From JAPWJZ01 sp964575605 (lineage in GTDB: Bacteria; Pseudomonadota; Alphaproteobacteria; Micavibrionales; UBA2020): DNA of 64,000 nt. Positions within the stretch are counted from its first letter, which is position 1, and every line of letters starts with the position of its first letter. Location of the stretch: the NCBI GenBank assembly GCA_964575605.1, contig CAZNRN010000002.1, positions 124,001 to 188,000 on the forward strand, in the 5' to 3' direction. Position numbers and translations under genes: made by a program. Positions 29,078 through 36,843 of the stretch are shown here, piece by piece. The notes under the pieces were generated by a model. It was not told the DNA's origin. It worked only from the letters and a program-made list of their open reading frames with translations, and did no database searches.

Positions 29078-30767
29078 TGCTCTTTCCCTCTTTCATGTAT
29101 TTGCCCATCGCCTGCAAGATGGCGGGGCGGGTGTCTTCTTCGGGCGCCATGCGGTAAAGCGGGCCCAGCTGTTCCACGACGCGCGCGACGACGGGCGCGG
29201 CCGTCCAGCCGCCGGTCGCGTAACCGAAACTTTCCTTGGTCGGGTGCGGCTCGTCCAGCATCGCCAGCACCGCATAGCGCGGGTTGTCGATGGGGAAGAC
29301 GCCGATGAAGGAGGATAGCAGCAAATCGTGCTTGTAATTGCCGCCGGTGTTTTTCTCGGCCGTGCCGGTCTTGCCGCCGACGTTGTAGCCCTCGACTGCG
29401 GCCTTGCTGCCGGTGCCCGATGCCACCACCAGCTCCAGCAGCTGGCGGATCTGCGCCGAGGTCTGCGGTTTCACCACGCGCTCGCCCTGCGGTTCGGGCG
29501 ACAGGGTTTTCTTTTCTTTCATCAGCGTGGGCTCGACCAGCGTGCCGCCATTCGCCAGCGCCGCCGCCGCGCGCACCAGATGCAGCGCCGTCACGGCGAT
29601 GCCGTGGCCGAAGGATGTCGTCAGTGTGCTGATATCGCGCCAGGGTTTCGGGTAGAGCGGCGCGCCCCTCTCCGGCAGCTCGACCGGCACGGGCTCGAAG
29701 AAACCCATGCGCTTGTAGAAATCCTTCAGCCCGTTCGGGCCCAGCGCCTGCGCCATGCGCGCGGTGCCGATGTTGGACGAATAGATGAAAATTTCCGGCA
29801 CCGTCATGGCGCGTTTCTTGGCGTGATAGTCGTTGATGGTGAAGCGGCCGTATTTGATCGGCTCCGACGCGTCAAACACCGCGCCCATGCCGACTTTTCC
29901 GCTATCAAGCGCCGCGGCGGTCGAGAAAAGCTTCATGGTCGAGCCCATCTCGTAAACACCCAAGGTCAAACGGTTGAATTTCGCCTCGTCGCTGGCTTCG
30001 CCCGGTTTCAGCGGGTCGAAATCGGGCAGCGACACGGCGGCGATAATCTCGCCCGTGTTCACGTCCATGACCACGCCCGCAGCGGCCTTGGCGCTGAAAG
30101 ACTTCATCGAATTCGCCAGTTCGCGGTGCAGGATGTGCTGCACGCGGAGATCGACCGACAGGCGCACAGGCTCTTTGCCCGCGGCCAGCTGTTTCTCGAA
30201 ATATTTTTCCGCGCCGGCGATGCCCTTGCCGTCGACATCGGTATATCCCGTCAAATGCGCGGCGAGGCGTTCCGAGGGGTAGATGCGGCGCTCTTCCTGC
30301 TGGAAGCCCAGCGCAGGGTTGCCCAGCGCGTTGATCGCGTATTCCTGCCGCGGCGTGATGTTGCGCGCCAGCCAGATGAATTTTTTGCCCGACGATAATT
30401 TTGTTTCAAGTTCCTTCACCGAGATATCGGGCAGGATGCCGGCCAGTTCTTTCGCGGTCGCCTTGGCATCCTGTATGCCCGTCGTATCGGCATAAAGCGA
30501 CGCCATGGCCAGCGATGCCGCCATGATCTCGCCGTTGCGGTCGAGGATGCTGGCGCGCAGCGGTTTTTCCAGCGGCTTCACGTCCTGCGCCGCGGTCTGC
30601 GCGGGCTCGGGCGAGGACGAAAACAGCGTCAGGTCGGCCAGGCGCAAGGTTATTGCGAAATAGCCTAACAAAAAGGCCGCCGCCACCATGGCCAGGCGGA
30701 TTTTCGCCGTCTGCAGCGAGCCTGTCATATGGCCGGTGAAATCGGGGTTTTGATGCGGGTCTGCCAT
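29052..30767 (-). CDS. ftsI: Division-specific transpeptidase FtsI (PBP3)
   Basis: Class B penicillin-binding protein that crosslinks septal peptidoglycan. 571 residues. One N-terminal anchor (about 22-42, IRLAMVAAAFLLGYFAITLRL), a dimerisation/pedestal domain, then the transpeptidase domain with SxxK STMK, SxN SSN (YSSNIGTARMAQ), and KTGTAEK. RASILDRNGEIMAASL is the usual pedestal motif. Its ATG overlaps the ftsL stop by one base. It is partnered with FtsW. Confidence 0.96.
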   Translation of the reverse strand: MADPHQNPDFTGHMTGSLQTAKIRLAMVAAAFLLGYFAITLRLADLTLFSSSPEPAQTAAQDVKPLEKPLRASILDRNGEIMAASLAMASLYADTTGIQDAKATAKELAGILPDISVKELETKLSSGKKFIWLARNITPRQEYAINALGNPALGFQQEERRIYPSERLAAHLTGYTDVDGKGIAGAEKYFEKQLAAGKEPVRLSVDLRVQHILHRELANSMKSFSAKAAAGVVMDVNTGEIIAAVSLPDFDPLKPGEASDEAKFNRLTLGVYEMGSTMKLFSTAAALDSGKVGMGAVFDASEPIKYGRFTINDYHAKKRAMTVPEIFIYSSNIGTARMAQALGPNGLKDFYKRMGFFEPVPVELPERGAPLYPKPWRDISTLTTSFGHGIAVTALHLVRAAAALANGGTLVEPTLMKEKKTLSPEPQGERVVKPQTSAQIRQLLELVVASGTGSKAAVEGYNVGGKTGTAEKNTGGNYKHDLLLSSFIGVFPIDNPRYAVLAMLDEPHPTKESFGYATGGWTAAPVVARVVEQLGPLYRMAPEEDTRPAILQAMGKYMKEGKSSATLGTDR

Positions 30768-31324
30768 TACTGCACCCCCAGGCTTTTCATCAGGTCGCCG
30801 AATTCACGTTTCTGCGGCGCGGGCGTAGATGGCGGGGTGTAAGGTTGCGGCGGATATTTCGGCGGCGTCGCGCGCGCTTCGACCGGTTTGCGCGGCTGGG
30901 GCGCGGGCTTCACGGCGGGCGGCGTTGCGGCGGGGATGATTTTGACGATGGGTTTGGCCGGTTTTTCCTCGGCCTTGGCGACGGGTTGTTTTGTTTCCGT
31001 TACTTGTTCTTTTGTTTCTTCGGGCAGGGATGACGCCACGGCGTCTTCGGCGCGTTCGGCCAGCTCGTTCACCTTGCCGAACTGCTTGCCCTTGAGCGGC
31101 ACAAGGTCAAGGTATTGCTTTACCAGCTTTTCCAGCTTGCCCGGCTGGTTCAGGTAGGCCCATTCGGCCTCCAGCACGCGCAGCGCCTCGTTTTCCTTTG
31201 CCGTGCGCGCGACGATGGTTTCCAGTTTCGAGCGGCCGTCGGTCACCTTCTGGCTGGTATGGAACAGCGCCGCGCCGCAAATCACGGCCAGCGAGAAGAA
31301 GACGAGGGCGGTTTTGTTACGCAT
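30767..31324 (-). CDS. ftsL: Cell division protein FtsL
   Basis: 185 residues. A short N-terminus, a membrane helix (about 5-22, ALVFFSLAVICGAALFHT), then a coiled coil (SKLETIVARTAKENEALRVL) followed by EWAYLNQPGKLEKLVKQYLD, the conserved FtsL segment in Alphaproteobacteria. After about residue 100 the chain becomes Pro/Lys/Ala-rich and probably disordered. It is longer than E. coli FtsL (121) because of that tail. Assignment rests on topology and on its location between rsmH and ftsI. Confidence 0.88.
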   Translation of the reverse strand: MRNKTALVFFSLAVICGAALFHTSQKVTDGRSKLETIVARTAKENEALRVLEAEWAYLNQPGKLEKLVKQYLDLVPLKGKQFGKVNELAERAEDAVASSLPEETKEQVTETKQPVAKAEEKPAKPIVKIIPAATPPAVKPAPQPRKPVEARATPPKYPPQPYTPPSTPAPQKREFGDLMKSLGVQ

Positions 31325-32300
31325 GCGCTTCTCCTGCGGGTATGTCGGTTCTTACGCCCCAGCGCAGGCGCGCGGAGCGGGCGCGCGGGTTGCGCGCGGT
31401 TTCGGCGGGCGTGGGGCTCAGCCCGTTGTTTTTCTCGACCGTGAACAGCGCGGGCGGCGCTTTTTGCTGGACGGGCAGGTGGCGCGAGACGTTCGGCATT
31501 TTGCCCGATTTTTCCTTCAGGAAGTTCTTCACGCGCCAGTCCTCCAGCGAATGGAACGACACCACCACCAGCCTGCCGCCGGGTGCGATCAGCCTTTCCG
31601 CCGCCTCTAATGCGCGGTCGATCTCGCCCAGTTCGTCGTTCACATGGATGCGCAGCGCCTGGAAGGTGCGCGTCGCGGTATCGGTTTTCATGCCGCCGTG
31701 CATGGGCAAAACACTATGCACGATGTGGGCGAGTTCTTTGGTGGTTGTGATGCGCTTCACAGCCCGCGCGGCGGCGATGCTGCGGGCGATCTTGCGCGAG
31801 GCGCGCTCCTCCCCGTAAGTGTAAATAATATCAGCCAATTCTTCTTCCGACGCCGAGTTGACGACGTCGGCGGCCGAGATTCCATCCTTGCTCATGCGCA
31901 TGTCGAGCGGGCCGTCGTGCATAAACGAAAACCCGCGCGCCGCCGTCGACAGCTGTATCGATGACACGCCGAGGTCGAGCACGAAACCGTCAATCTTTTC
32001 AACGCCCGCTTCGGCCAGCAATTCCGCCACGCTGCCGAAGCAGCCGTTCAGCGGGATCAAACGCCCCTCAAATTCGCGCGCCATCGCCACCGCGCGCGCC
32101 TGCGCCTCGGGGTCGCGGTCGATTGCATAGACTTTGCAGTTCGCCGCTTTCAGAATTTCGCGCGTATAGCCGCCCGCGCCGAACGTGCCGTCGACGTAAA
32201 CGCCGCCGTCTTTTGGCGCAAGCGTTTCAAGGACTTCCTGCAGCATCACGGGGATATGCCCGGGCCCCTCGGCGGCGAGGTTATGGCTTGTGGAAGACAT
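31317..32300 (-). CDS. rsmH: 16S rRNA (cytosine1402-N4)-methyltransferase RsmH
   Basis: Methylates C1402 in the ribosomal P site with S-adenosylmethionine. 327 residues. Seen: HIPVMLQEVLETLAPKDGGV (15-34), the SAM loop DGTFGAGGYTREIL, DLGVSSIQLSTAARGFSF with the following GPLDMRM, and SFHSLEDWRVKNFLKEK near the C-terminus. First gene of the dcw cluster; the leader from the proposed promoter is about 127 bases. The usual upstream neighbour mraZ is not present. It overlaps ftsL by eight bases. Confidence 0.97.
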   Translation of the reverse strand: MSSTSHNLAAEGPGHIPVMLQEVLETLAPKDGGVYVDGTFGAGGYTREILKAANCKVYAIDRDPEAQARAVAMAREFEGRLIPLNGCFGSVAELLAEAGVEKIDGFVLDLGVSSIQLSTAARGFSFMHDGPLDMRMSKDGISAADVVNSASEEELADIIYTYGEERASRKIARSIAAARAVKRITTTKELAHIVHSVLPMHGGMKTDTATRTFQALRIHVNDELGEIDRALEAAERLIAPGGRLVVVSFHSLEDWRVKNFLKEKSGKMPNVSRHLPVQQKAPPALFTVEKNNGLSPTPAETARNPRARSARLRWGVRTDIPAGEAHA

Positions 32301-32433
32301 CCGTTATCAAAAACCTGTGCGCGTAATTCTTTTCACTGGCCCGCCTTTTTTATACCGGCGGATTCTGTGATTTACTTCTGTCAAAAGCGTGAGATGCGAC
32401 CCCCGCACCCCTGCATCAATCGACCCTGATAAC

Positions 32434-32462
32434 ACTATATAAAACGGTGCGTGTTGCGTCAA
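32434..32462 (-). promoter_or_regulatory. Promoter of the dcw cluster
   Basis: On the minus strand: TTGACG (32457-32462), 17-base spacer, TATAGT (32434-32439). Predicted start near 32427. It is the only strong promoter seen upstream of rsmH, and so may drive up to 15 genes. It lies between rsmH and the FSQLD gene, downstream of the stop of the latter. Confidence 0.7.
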
Positions 32463-32516
32463 CGTCACAGGGTGCGGAAAAGCCTGATTTTTCGTGTGTT
32501 TTTCGTGCAGCGGCGG

Positions 32517-32849
32517 TTACGGACGCGGCTGGCGGATGGAAGGCTTGTCGATCGCCTGTTCGCCCGGAATGACATCGGGCGGGTTGCCGCCCAGTTCGCG
32601 CAGCTTGCCGCGCATCAGTTCGACCTCCTCGAGGCTGTCGAGCTGGCTGAAATTTTTCACGTCCATCGTATTCGCGACCCCCGCGCTGTACCACTGAGAG
32701 AAAATCGTCGTTACCTGCCGCGCGCGGAAGTTGAAAATCCGGCGCAATTCGGGATCGGCCGATGACTGGCGGCCGAAATCGATGGTGACACTGAGGGTAT
32801 AGTCGTTCAGCTTCTCGAAAATCTCAGGATTTTCAGGGCTATCGGACAT
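32517..32849 (-). CDS. FSQLD-family protein, distant copy 3
   Basis: 110 residues of unknown function. The tail FSQLDSLEEVELMRGKLREL followed by GGNPPDV matches the C-terminal signature of the small proteins at 4548-5148 (FSQLD, VE, R.KL..L, GNPP). The N-terminal part differs: NDYTLSVTIDFGRQS, and a Phe/Arg-rich FNFRARQVTTIFSQWYSA. Start ATG with AGGA eight bases upstream and its own promoter. It sits between rnpB and rsmH, where mraZ is found in many Alphaproteobacteria. It is not an MraZ: the DXXXR repeats are missing. Confidence 0.7.
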   Translation of the reverse strand: MSDSPENPEIFEKLNDYTLSVTIDFGRQSSADPELRRIFNFRARQVTTIFSQWYSAGVANTMDVKNFSQLDSLEEVELMRGKLRELGGNPPDVIPGEQAIDKPSIRQPRP

Positions 32850-32889
32850 GATGTTATCCTATGTGAATAAACTTAACAGGGGTGAGAAG

Positions 32890-32918
32890 AGGGTACGAAA
32901 CGGGGTGGGATATGTCAA
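32890..32918 (-). promoter_or_regulatory. Promoter of FSQLD copy 3
   Basis: Minus strand TTGACA (32913-32918), 17-base spacer, TACCCT (32890-32895). Predicted leader of about 34 bases. Apart from this, nothing is recognised in 32850-33068. Confidence 0.6.
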
Positions 32919-33068
32919 TGCGATGGGCTGCCTCTGCGATGGTTTGCGGCAAAAAGACCGCCCAATCATTCAGCGCCTAGGTATTTCACATAACGCGAAC
33001 GAAGAGAGTGGACGGTTTTTTTAAGTTGTGTGGGGCGGGTGGGAATTTGCTGATCGTGAAAGAAAAAT

Positions 33069-33440
33069 ACCAGAAGGCCTGTAAGCCGGGTTCTGTGCGT
33101 CTTGCGACGCGGTAACCATTCGTCTGGGCTGCGCGTTGCCGCGGGCCTCAAGCAGCCAACCCGGAAGACGGGCTAAAAAACAAGCCTTGCAGCAAGCTGC
33201 GTTGCCTTCCCTATTTGGCCTTGCTCCCGGTGGGGTTTTCCCTGCCAGCTTTGTTGCCAAAGCCGCGGTGCGCTCTTACCGCACCTTTTCACCCTTACCT
33301 TCCGGCGAACCGGAGTGGCGGTATGTTTTCTGTGGCACTGTCCCTGGGCTCGCGCCCGCCGGACGTTATCCGGCACCGTGTTTTAATGGAGCCCGGACTT
33401 TCCTCAACCTTTCGGATGCGATTACCCGGCCTTCTGGTGG
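33069..33440 (-). ncRNA. rnpB: RNase P RNA, bacterial type A
   Basis: The catalytic RNA that trims the 5' leader of tRNA precursors. About 372 nucleotides. Seen on the minus strand: the 5' conserved block GAGGAAAGTCCGGGCTCC (P4/CR-I), and the 3' block ACAGAACCCGGCTTAC, both universal in type A RNase P. The ends pair as helix P1: ACCAGAAGGCC at 5' with GGCCTTCTGGT at 3', followed by five T. A promoter lies exactly one helical position upstream. Several open frames over this region are by-products of the RNA. Confidence 0.96.
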
Positions 33441-33445
33441 AGGGG

Positions 33446-33474
33446 ACTATAGGCGATTCTGTTTCGCGCTGCAA
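33446..33474 (-). promoter_or_regulatory. Promoter of rnpB
   Basis: Minus strand TTGCAG (33469-33474), 17-base spacer, TATAGT (33446-33451), placing the start at about 33439, which fits the P1 5' end. Confidence 0.75.
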
Positions 33475-33523
33475 ACCGGGGCAAGCGGTAAGTGCCTGAT
33501 ATTACTTATATCGCAATTTTTAT

Positions 33524-33552
33524 TTGACTTATCTGTCGAAAGCCTGTAGTAT
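33524..33552 (+). promoter_or_regulatory. Promoter of a possible small RNA
   Basis: TTGACT, 17-base spacer, TAGTAT on the plus strand, divergent from rnpB. No protein gene follows on this strand; a terminator lies about 80 bases further on. Confidence 0.6.
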
Positions 33553-33558
33553 GGAAGA

Positions 33559-33655
33559 ATGGAAAAATTTGTGTTTTATATCTTTAATTTAATAAGGAGA
33601 AGAAGGGAAGGGAAAGACACACAGGAACAGCGGGCGGCAGGGTGCCGCCTTTTTT
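33559..33655 (+). ncRNA. Candidate small RNA (about 97 nt)
   Basis: Delimited by the promoter at 33524-33552 and the terminator at 33633-33655. The 5' part is U/A-rich, the middle (33592-33614) is a purine-rich AAGGAGAAGAAGGGAAGGG stretch containing a ribosome-site-like sequence without an ATG at proper distance, and the 3' part is the terminator hairpin. An ATG at its first base opens a frame that runs through the terminator with no stop, so coding is unlikely. I do not recognise a family. Could also be a leftover of a decayed gene. Confidence 0.4.
33633..33655 (+). terminator. Intrinsic terminator of the candidate small RNA
   Basis: Stem GGCGGCA / TGCCGCC with loop GGG followed by six T. 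Confidence 0.8.
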
Positions 33656-33782
33656 ATTGCGGGATTTTAAATATTTTCAGGAGGATGAGAGACTACTTCC
33701 ACCCCCGCCGCAGCGCGGGGCTCCAAAAGGCTGTCGAGCCGTCATGTGAGTCTTCCTATGAGACGCGCGGACGCGCTTTTGG

Positions 33783-33803
33783 ATGCCCGCGCAAGGCGGG
33801 CAT
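33783..33803. repeat. GC-rich palindrome, REP-like
   Basis: ATGCCCGC and GCGGGCAT around a five-base loop GCAAG, just after the amidase stop. On the minus strand it is not followed by a T run, so a classical terminator for the amidase operon is not evident. The rest of 33656-33819 shows only other short GC-rich partial repeats. Confidence 0.4.
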
Positions 33804-33819
33804 GGCAGCTTTTTCGGGG

Positions 33820-34557
33820 TCAGGTAATCTTCACCCGCGCGGCGAGGCGCTGGCGCACCAGCGCCATCATGCGCGCGACGGTGCGGGCGCTGGGCTTGCC
33901 GACAAGGTCGGGGTTGGTGAAAACATCGCCCTCGAAATGCCGCTGGAAGGCGGTGACCAGCGTCGTGAATTCCTGCGAGGGATCGTATCCAAAGCGCGTC
34001 ATCAGCAGTTTCACCTGCTCTTCGTCCTTCACCAGCCCCTCGGCGTCCAGCAGCTCGGTATCGGTGGGCTCGGGCCACAATCCCACACCTTGGGTCGCCA
34101 GCCATGCCCAGGGGAAAAGCTCGCCCGGGTCGATCTTGCGGCCGGGCGCGATGTCGGAATGCGCCAGCACATGGTACGGCAGCACACGCCAGCGCTGGAT
34201 AATGTCGCGGCACAGCTCCGCCACGGCGTTCATCTGGACTTGCGGGAAGGGCACATAGCCAAAGCCATGCCCCGGGTTCTGGATTTCAATGCCCACGGAG
34301 CGGGAGTTCAAATCGCCCTCGCCCGCCCACCACGATTTGCCCGCATGCCAGGCGCGCATTTCTTCGGGCACCAGGCGCATCACCTGCCCGTTGTCGCCCA
34401 CCAGGTAATGCGCGCTCACCTGCCGCTCCTGGCTTTGCAGTATCTGCAGCGCGTCAAACGTCGTGCGCGTGTCGGTATAGTGCAGGATAATAATATCCGG
34501 CCGCCGCCCGCCCGCGCGGGGCCCGTAATTGGGCGAGGGTGCGTCGGTATAAATCAT
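33820..34557 (-). CDS. N-acetylmuramoyl-L-alanine amidase, AmpD/AmiD type (1)
   Basis: Zinc amidase that cuts MurNAc-L-Ala bonds in cell wall or in recycled muropeptides. 245 residues. Amidase_2 domain (about 8-150) with zinc ligands H26 (LHYTDT), H133 (AHSDIAPGR) and D143 (KIDPGELFPW), and VGIEIQN with the conserved Glu. A C-terminal part (about 175-240, ending AARVKIT) resembles the helical peptidoglycan-binding module of AmiD. No signal peptide or lipobox is seen, so a cytosolic recycling (AmpD-like) role is more likely. It overlaps its paralogue upstream (ATGA). Confidence 0.88.
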   Translation of the reverse strand: MIYTDAPSPNYGPRAGGRRPDIIILHYTDTRTTFDALQILQSQERQVSAHYLVGDNGQVMRLVPEEMRAWHAGKSWWAGEGDLNSRSVGIEIQNPGHGFGYVPFPQVQMNAVAELCRDIIQRWRVLPYHVLAHSDIAPGRKIDPGELFPWAWLATQGVGLWPEPTDTELLDAEGLVKDEEQVKLLMTRFGYDPSQEFTTLVTAFQRHFEGDVFTNPDLVGKPSARTVARMMALVRQRLAARVKIT

Positions 34558-35327
34558 GGCGCAGGCGCGGAACCGCTATCGGGTTTTTTCAAGGCCGCGC
34601 TGTTCATGCGGGCAACGGCGCGCAGGCGCGCTACGGTTTCTTCGGTCGCGACGCCGGGTTTCTTCGCGGGGTCGCTGAACACTTCAGGCTCGAAATGCCG
34701 CTGGAAAGCGGTGATGATGTCTTTCAGGCGCGGCTTGTTCTTGCCGAAAGCGTTGACGCCATAGCCAGCCTCGTTAAACAGCTGCTTTAGCTGTTTCGGG
34801 CTTTTCGCGGCGGCGGCCGCGTTGAATTTATCCTTCGCCGTCACCACAGGCCATGCGCCGATATCGTGGCGCGACAGTTTCGCCCAGGGGAAATGCTCGC
34901 CCGGGTCCTGCTTGCGGTCGGGGGCGACATCGCTGTGGCCGATGATGTTTTCGGGCGTGATGCCGTGGCGGTGCATGATGTCCTTGCACAGCAGCGTCAG
35001 CGCGAATAATTGTTCCTTGGTATAGGGCTCGCTGCCGCGGTTGGAGATTTCGATGCCGATGGAGCGCGAATTCACGTCGCCCTTGCCCATCCAGCTGGAA
35101 ACACCCGCGTGCCAGGCGCGTTTTTCCTCGTCCACCAGCTGGTAGATATTGCCCTTTTCGTCGATTAAATAATGCGCGCTGACCTTTTTCGCCTGCGTCG
35201 GGTCGGTCAGGCGGTCGAGCGCGGCCTCGGCGCTGTCCATGGCGGTGTAATGCAGGATGATCAGTTCCGGCTTTGCGCCGTCCTTGCGCTCGTCAAAATT
35301 CGGCGATGGGCGGTCGTAACACTTCAT
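34554..35327 (-). CDS. N-acetylmuramoyl-L-alanine amidase, AmpD/AmiD type (2)
   Basis: Tandem paralogue of the downstream gene: 257 residues with the same layout. Zinc ligands H26 (LHYTAM), H131 (GHSDVAPDR), D141 (QDPGEHFPW); VNSRSIGIEISN carries the conserved Glu. The C-terminal module (KQLKQLFNEAGYGVNAFGKN ... IITAFQRHFEPEVFSDP) matches the same module in copy 1 (FQRHFEGDVFTNP). No signal peptide. It overlaps both neighbours by four bases (ATGA), making a coupled three-gene unit with the nucleoside phosphorylase. Confidence 0.88.
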   Translation of the reverse strand: MKCYDRPSPNFDERKDGAKPELIILHYTAMDSAEAALDRLTDPTQAKKVSAHYLIDEKGNIYQLVDEEKRAWHAGVSSWMGKGDVNSRSIGIEISNRGSEPYTKEQLFALTLLCKDIMHRHGITPENIIGHSDVAPDRKQDPGEHFPWAKLSRHDIGAWPVVTAKDKFNAAAAAKSPKQLKQLFNEAGYGVNAFGKNKPRLKDIITAFQRHFEPEVFSDPAKKPGVATEETVARLRAVARMNSAALKKPDSGSAPAP

Positions 35328-36196
35328 AACGTTTTCACAAATTCGGTGACCAGTTTTTCAAAGGCTGCAGCACCCCGCGCCGCCATTTCCAGCGTATGCG
35401 CATGGCTCAGCTTTTCGTCAGACAACCCCGCACCCATATTGGTAAGCATCGAGCAGCCGACGACCTTCATGCCGCAATGGCGCGCGATGATGCAGTCGGG
35501 CACGCTCGACATGCCCACGGCATGGGCGCCCATGGTGATGGCCATTTTAATCTCGGCAGGCGTTTCGAACGTGGGCCCGCGGAAGGCGATATAGGTGCCC
35601 TCGTGCAGCGTAATCCCTGTCTTTTTCGCGGTCGCCAGCAGTTTCTGGCGCAGGTCTTTGTCCCAGGCATCGGTCATCGGCACGAAGCGGGGGCCGAAGG
35701 TTTCGTCGTTGGCGCCGGCCAGCGGGCTCAGCCCCATGTAATTGATATGGTCGGAAATCGCCATCAGCTCCGACACCTTCATGTCCATGCGCAGCGCGCC
35801 TGCGGCGTTGGATACGAACAGCGTATCCACGCCCACGGCCTTCGCCGCGCGGATCATGGTTTTCAAGGGATAGGGGTCGTCGGTTTCATAGAAATGCTTG
35901 CGGCCCTTGAAGGCCATCACATCGACACCGCCCAGTTTTCCGGCGATGAGTTCGCCGCTATGCCCGACGACGGTCAGGATGGGAAAGCCCGGCAGGTCGC
36001 GGTAGGAGATTTTGACGGGGGATTCAATTTTATCGCCGAGGCCACCAAGGCCGGAGCCAAGGATGATCGCGATCTTCGGTTTCAGCGCGCCCAGTTTTGC
36101 CGTGATGATATTCCTGCAGGCCTCGACATTCGCGATATGCAGCGTCACGGCATCGCTGACGGGAGTCACTGTGCTGGGCTGCGCCTGTGCGGACAT
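35324..36196 (-). CDS. Purine nucleoside phosphorylase
   Basis: Splits purine nucleosides into base and (deoxy)ribose-1-phosphate. 290 residues, of the trimeric PNP/MTAP type. Seen: ILGSGLGGLGD (45-55, phosphate loop), GRKHFYE, VSNAAGALRMDM, RGPTFETPAEI, and VGMSSVPDCIIARHCGMKV, followed by SMLTNMGAG with the base-contacting Asn. The start has an AAGGTGA site five bases upstream. First gene of the unit with two amidases, which could link nucleoside and wall recycling. Confidence 0.92.
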   Translation of the reverse strand: MSAQAQPSTVTPVSDAVTLHIANVEACRNIITAKLGALKPKIAIILGSGLGGLGDKIESPVKISYRDLPGFPILTVVGHSGELIAGKLGGVDVMAFKGRKHFYETDDPYPLKTMIRAAKAVGVDTLFVSNAAGALRMDMKVSELMAISDHINYMGLSPLAGANDETFGPRFVPMTDAWDKDLRQKLLATAKKTGITLHEGTYIAFRGPTFETPAEIKMAITMGAHAVGMSSVPDCIIARHCGMKVVGCSMLTNMGAGLSDEKLSHAHTLEMAARGAAAFEKLVTEFVKTL

Positions 36197-36266
36197 GCGG
36201 AATCACCTTTTTGTACGGGTGAGCTGATAGTATGGGAATAAGGCGGGTTTTTAAAGGGGGATTTAA

Positions 36267-36788
36267 CTATACCCGGCTATCTCGGGCAGTTAATAAAAGC
36301 TCCGAAGCGGGCTCGCCTATATAGTGTGCAAAACCAAGTGTTTTAAATTTAACTATCGCTCTCTTTTTATGACCTTCCCAGATTTCATCCGAGAAAGCCG
36401 ATGGTGATTGGCTTCTGTCTATAAGGCAAACGACCACTCCAGTATCACTGCCGGTGGCTACGCAATCTCCTTCCATGACCTGCTGCCCATCTGCGTAGAG
36501 CATGGTTTCAAGCGGCTTGATATCTCTTTTAAACTTGCTGGCTTCATACACTTCCTTCATCCGCCGCGCTTCTCCATATGAGATTTTGTCTGGAGCGGAG
36601 TGTACTAGGCTACAGCCTCTTGGCGCGGAGCCGTCGAATAAGGATATGCCCTCTAAGCTAATATCTCGTCGTTCATGCTCAATATTGATAACCAGACATA
36701 CGCAGGGGTGATAAAAAGGATCAAGATATATATCCCCCAATTTGAACTTGTCGAGGGATTGTTCGAAAACTTCGTCTTTCGATTTCAA
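36267..36788 (-). CDS. Unknown protein, possibly immunity-like, low GC
   Basis: 173 residues with base composition clearly more AT-rich than neighbours, suggesting transfer. The only supported start is a TTG (MKSKDEV), since an in-frame stop lies shortly upstream; its ribosome site is weak. The C-terminal half has GQQVMEGDCVATGSDTGVVV with CLIDRS and FAHYIGEPASELLLTAR, a pattern that recalls small proteins beside polymorphic toxins (DG..V..GD.V....GVVVC.ID....HY.EP..D..L). No toxin is adjacent. Function is unknown; the resemblance is from memory. Confidence 0.55.
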   Translation of the reverse strand: MKSKDEVFEQSLDKFKLGDIYLDPFYHPCVCLVINIEHERRDISLEGISLFDGSAPRGCSLVHSAPDKISYGEARRMKEVYEASKFKRDIKPLETMLYADGQQVMEGDCVATGSDTGVVVCLIDRSQSPSAFSDEIWEGHKKRAIVKFKTLGFAHYIGEPASELLLTARDSRV

Positions 36789-36843
36789 ACTACGCTTAAC
36801 CTATGAATATTGCCCTTCGTAAGGCGAGGGCAGTTTAATTCCC

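Noticed and set aside
33136..33549. Open frames on both strands near 33.1-33.5 kb
   Set aside because: They cover the RNase P RNA, whose conserved blocks explain the sequence.
33559..34764. 401-codon open frame on the plus strand beginning after a promoter
   Set aside because: It runs through an intrinsic terminator and then antisense to two amidase genes; only the first 97 bases are likely transcribed.
36811..36832. TGCCCT/AGGGCA hairpin as terminator of the immunity-like gene
   Set aside because: Six-base stem with a ten-base loop and no T run; too weak.
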